From positions 432,001 to 496,000 of the forward strand of contig CM049310.1 of assembly GCA_026874595.1 (NCBI GenBank): a DNA stretch of 64,000 nt, given 5' to 3'. Under the pieces are notes generated by a model. The model was not told the DNA's origin. It saw nothing but the letters and a program-made list of their open reading frames with translations, and did not search any database. Numbering within the stretch: the first letter of the stretch is position 1; each line of letters begins with the position of its first letter. This document shows, piece after piece, positions 62,401 through 64,000 of this stretch. Source of the stretch: Sipunculus nudus (taxonomy: Eukaryota; Annelida; Sipuncula; Golfingiida; Sipunculidae). Made by a program: the position numbers and the translations under genes.

Positions 62401-64000
62401 AGTTAGCTTTGGACATCCTCTATGGTATACAGATGTTCCGTGCGTGGTGACAAGGCAACAAGTTAGCTCTAGATATCCTCTATGGTATACAGATGTTCCG
62501 TGCGTGGTGACAAGGCAACAAGTTAGCTCTCGATATCCTCTATGGTATACAGATGTTCCGTGCATGGTGACAAGGCATCAATTTAGCTCTGGACATCCTC
62601 TATGGTATACAGATGTTCCGTGCGTGGTGACAAGGCAACAAGTTAGCTCTCGATGTCCCCTATGGTATACAGATGTTCCGTGCGTGGTGACAAGGCATCA
62701 AGTTAACTCTGGACATCCTCTATGGTATACAGATGTTCCGTGCGTGGTGACAAGGCAACAAGTTAGCTCTCGATATCCTCTATGGTATACAGATGTTCAG
62801 TGCGTGGTGACAAGGCATCAAGTTAGCTCTGGACATCCTCTATGGTATACAGATGTTCCGTGCGTCGTGACAAGGCAGCAAGTTAGCTCTGGACATCCTC
62901 TATGGTATACAGATGTTCCGTGCGTGGTGACAAGGCATCAAGTTAGATCTGGACATCCTCTATGGTATACAGATGTTCCGTGAGTGGTGACAAGGCAACA
63001 AGTTAGCTCTTGATATCCTCTATGGTATACAGATGTTCCGTGAGTGGTGACAAGGCATCAAGTTAGCTCTGGACATCCCCTATGGTATACAGATGTTCCG
63101 TGCGTGGTGACAAGGCATCAAGTTTTCTCTCGACATCCTCTATGGTATACAGATGTTCCGTGGGTGGTGACAAGGCATCAAGTAAGCTCTGGACATCCTC
63201 TATGGTATACAGATGTTCCGTGCGTGGTGAAAAGGCATCAAGTTAGCTCTGGACATCCTCTATGGTATACAGATGTTCCGTGGGTGGTGACAAGGCATCA
63301 AGTTAGCTCTGGACATCCTCTTTGGTATACAGATGTTCCGTGGGTGGTGACAAAGCATCAAGTTAGCTCTCGATATCCGCTATGGTATACAGATGTTCCG
63401 TGCGTGGTGACAAGGCATCAAGTTAGCTCTGGACATCCTCTATGGTATACAGATGTTCCGTGCTTGGTGACAAGGCATCAAGTTAGCTCTGGACATCCTC
63501 TATGGTATACAGATGTTCCGTGCGTGGTGACAAGGCAACAAGTTAGCTCTCGATATCCTCTATGGTGTACAGATGTTCCGTGCGTGGTGACAAGGCATCA
63601 AGTTAGCTCTGGACATCCTCTATGGTATACAGATGTTCCGTGCGTGGTGACACGGCATCAAGTTAGCTCTCGACATCCTCTATGGTATACAGATGTTCCG
63701 TGCGTGGTGACAAGGCAACAAGTTAGCTCTCGATATCCTCTATGGTATACAGATGTTCCGTGCGTGGTGACAAGACATCAAGTTAGCTCTGGACATCCTC
63801 TATGGTATACAGATGTTCCGTGCGTGGTGACAAGGCAACAAGTTAGCTCTAGATATCCTCTATGGTATACAGATGTTCCGTGCGTGGTGACAAGGCAACA
63901 AGTTAGCTCTCGATATCCTCTATGGTATACAGATGTTCCGTGCATGGTGACAAGGCATCAATTTAGCTCTGGACATCCTCTATGGTATACAGATGTTCCG

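Larger units (their letters stand above)
61382..63951. repeat. 2.6-kb duplicated block, copy 2
   Basis: Partner of 56,041-58,610. The match ends about 50 bp before the window end: this copy continues into caatttagctctgg, the first into caagttagctctcg plus atccgct. Confidence 0.83.
1..64000. repeat. 60-bp satellite DNA array, 1,066 monomers, open at both ends
   Basis: Every base belongs to a head-to-tail 60-bp monomer. Anchor words in nearly every copy are ggtgacaaggca (monomer positions 5-16 in most copies), ctctatggtatacagatg (36-53 region) and ttccgtgcg across the monomer junction. All copies have the same orientation. Phase changes by +3 thirteen times, +1 five times and -1 twice; (64,000 - 42 + 2)/60 is exactly 1,066, so nothing foreign is inserted. 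Main substitution sites are monomer positions 1 (c/g), 2 (g/t), 16 (t/a), 26 (t/g), 29 (g/c), 32 (c/t) and 37 (t/g). No unique flank is present, so true array length and genomic position are unknown. Size and HOR structure fit eukaryotic satellite DNA (inference). I do not recognise the family by name. Confidence 0.98.
48334..64000. repeat. Right zone: more heterogeneous subarray with +1 and -1 indels
   Basis: Marked by variants absent or nearly absent elsewhere: ccgtgagtgg (48,936; 48,996; 50,856; 53,736; 57,636; 60,456; 62,976 regions), cgtcgtgac with gcagc (48,821; 50,741; 55,601 regions), ttagatctgg, ttaactctgg, and the cctttgcg +1 insertion. It also has two length changes seen once each (51,357 and 54,147). 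Several variants place stops in the otherwise open frame. It still contains 2.6-2.7-kb near-identical duplications, so it is actively homogenised too. Confidence 0.8.

Noticed and set aside
48316-62565. Reverse-strand open frames of 75-115 codons (HRGYRELTCCLVTTHGTSVY type)
   Set aside because: They occur only where consecutive monomers carry gcaac or gcagc in place of gcatc, which removes a TGA on the reverse strand. They are shadows of monomer type.
1-64000. CRISPR array
   Set aside because: There are no unique spacers: the whole 60 bp is repeated, the variation is point-like, and no cas gene or leader is present.
1-64000. CENP-B box
   Set aside because: The conserved core (TTCG, then A, then CGGG at set spacing) is not found. 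The few TTCG occurrences, as in agatttcgac or gatgtttcgtg, lack the required downstream bases.
1-64000. Telomeric or subtelomeric hexamer repeats
   Set aside because: No run of ttaggg-like units is seen; ttaggtctgg at a few monomers is a point variant.
1-64000. tRNA, rRNA or other structured RNA genes, promoters and terminators
   Set aside because: Any such signal would recur each 60 bp. The monomer has no cloverleaf, box A/B pair or strong hairpin that I can see, only a 5-bp dyad.
1-64000. Bacterial or phage origin with a giant repetitive surface protein
   Set aside because: There is no non-repetitive sequence, operon context or ribosome site; frame-breaking indels and stops are tolerated, and nested HORs of up to 8.5 kb are typical of eukaryotic satellites. 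It cannot be formally excluded without flanks.

Overview
The window is one uninterrupted tandem-repeat (satellite DNA) array. I see no protein-coding gene, RNA gene, mobile element or unique sequence in it. The repeat unit is a 60-bp monomer, about 48% GC, always in the same orientation. Monomer position 1 is the c of cgtggtgaca; a consensus copy lies at 181-240. Following the monomer phase from end to end gives 20 length changes: thirteen +3, five +1 and two -1, net +42 bp. The 64,000 bases therefore equal exactly 1,066 monomers, the last lacking two bases. The array runs off both ends. A homogeneous array of this length, organised in multi-kilobase higher-order repeats (HORs), suggests eukaryotic heterochromatin (pericentromeric, subtelomeric or an interstitial satellite block). 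Species and chromosomal position cannot be told from the sequence.

Layout. (1) Left zone, 1 to about 27,863: the only zone with 63-bp monomers, made by a duplicated gta (13 cases). It holds a 1,920-bp duplicated HOR (7,201-11,040) with a third diverged copy at about 11,584, and a tandem pair of 1,983-bp units (about 15,125-19,090). (2) Middle zone, 27,864-48,333: 20.5 kb without any length change, containing repeated blocks of about 1.4, 3.0 and 4.0 kb. (3) Right zone, 48,334-64,000: marked by a cctttgcg +1 variant (four copies), ccgtgag monomers and two unique length changes; it looks more diverse but still has recent duplications of about 2.6-2.7 kb. Crossing the left and middle zones is the largest structure: a block at about 13,990-24,500 is directly repeated at about 24,500-33,030. 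The copies differ by one 1,983-bp sub-unit and only about five substitutions that I found.

Reading frames. Sixty is divisible by three and the consensus has no stop in one forward frame, so very long open frames arise automatically. The longest runs from 28,960 to 48,183 and repeats the 20 residues VVTRHQVSSGHPLWYTDVPC about 320 times. The commonest monomer variants change amino acids freely, and nothing gene-like is attached, so I treat these frames as by-products of the satellite.

The information here is evolutionary: nested duplications, chimeric junction monomers and a relative order of events, all typical of unequal exchange or replication-based amplification in satellite DNA. All boundaries were read by eye and are good to about one monomer. 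Near-identical blocks are also where assemblies fail, so the largest duplications need checking against long reads.
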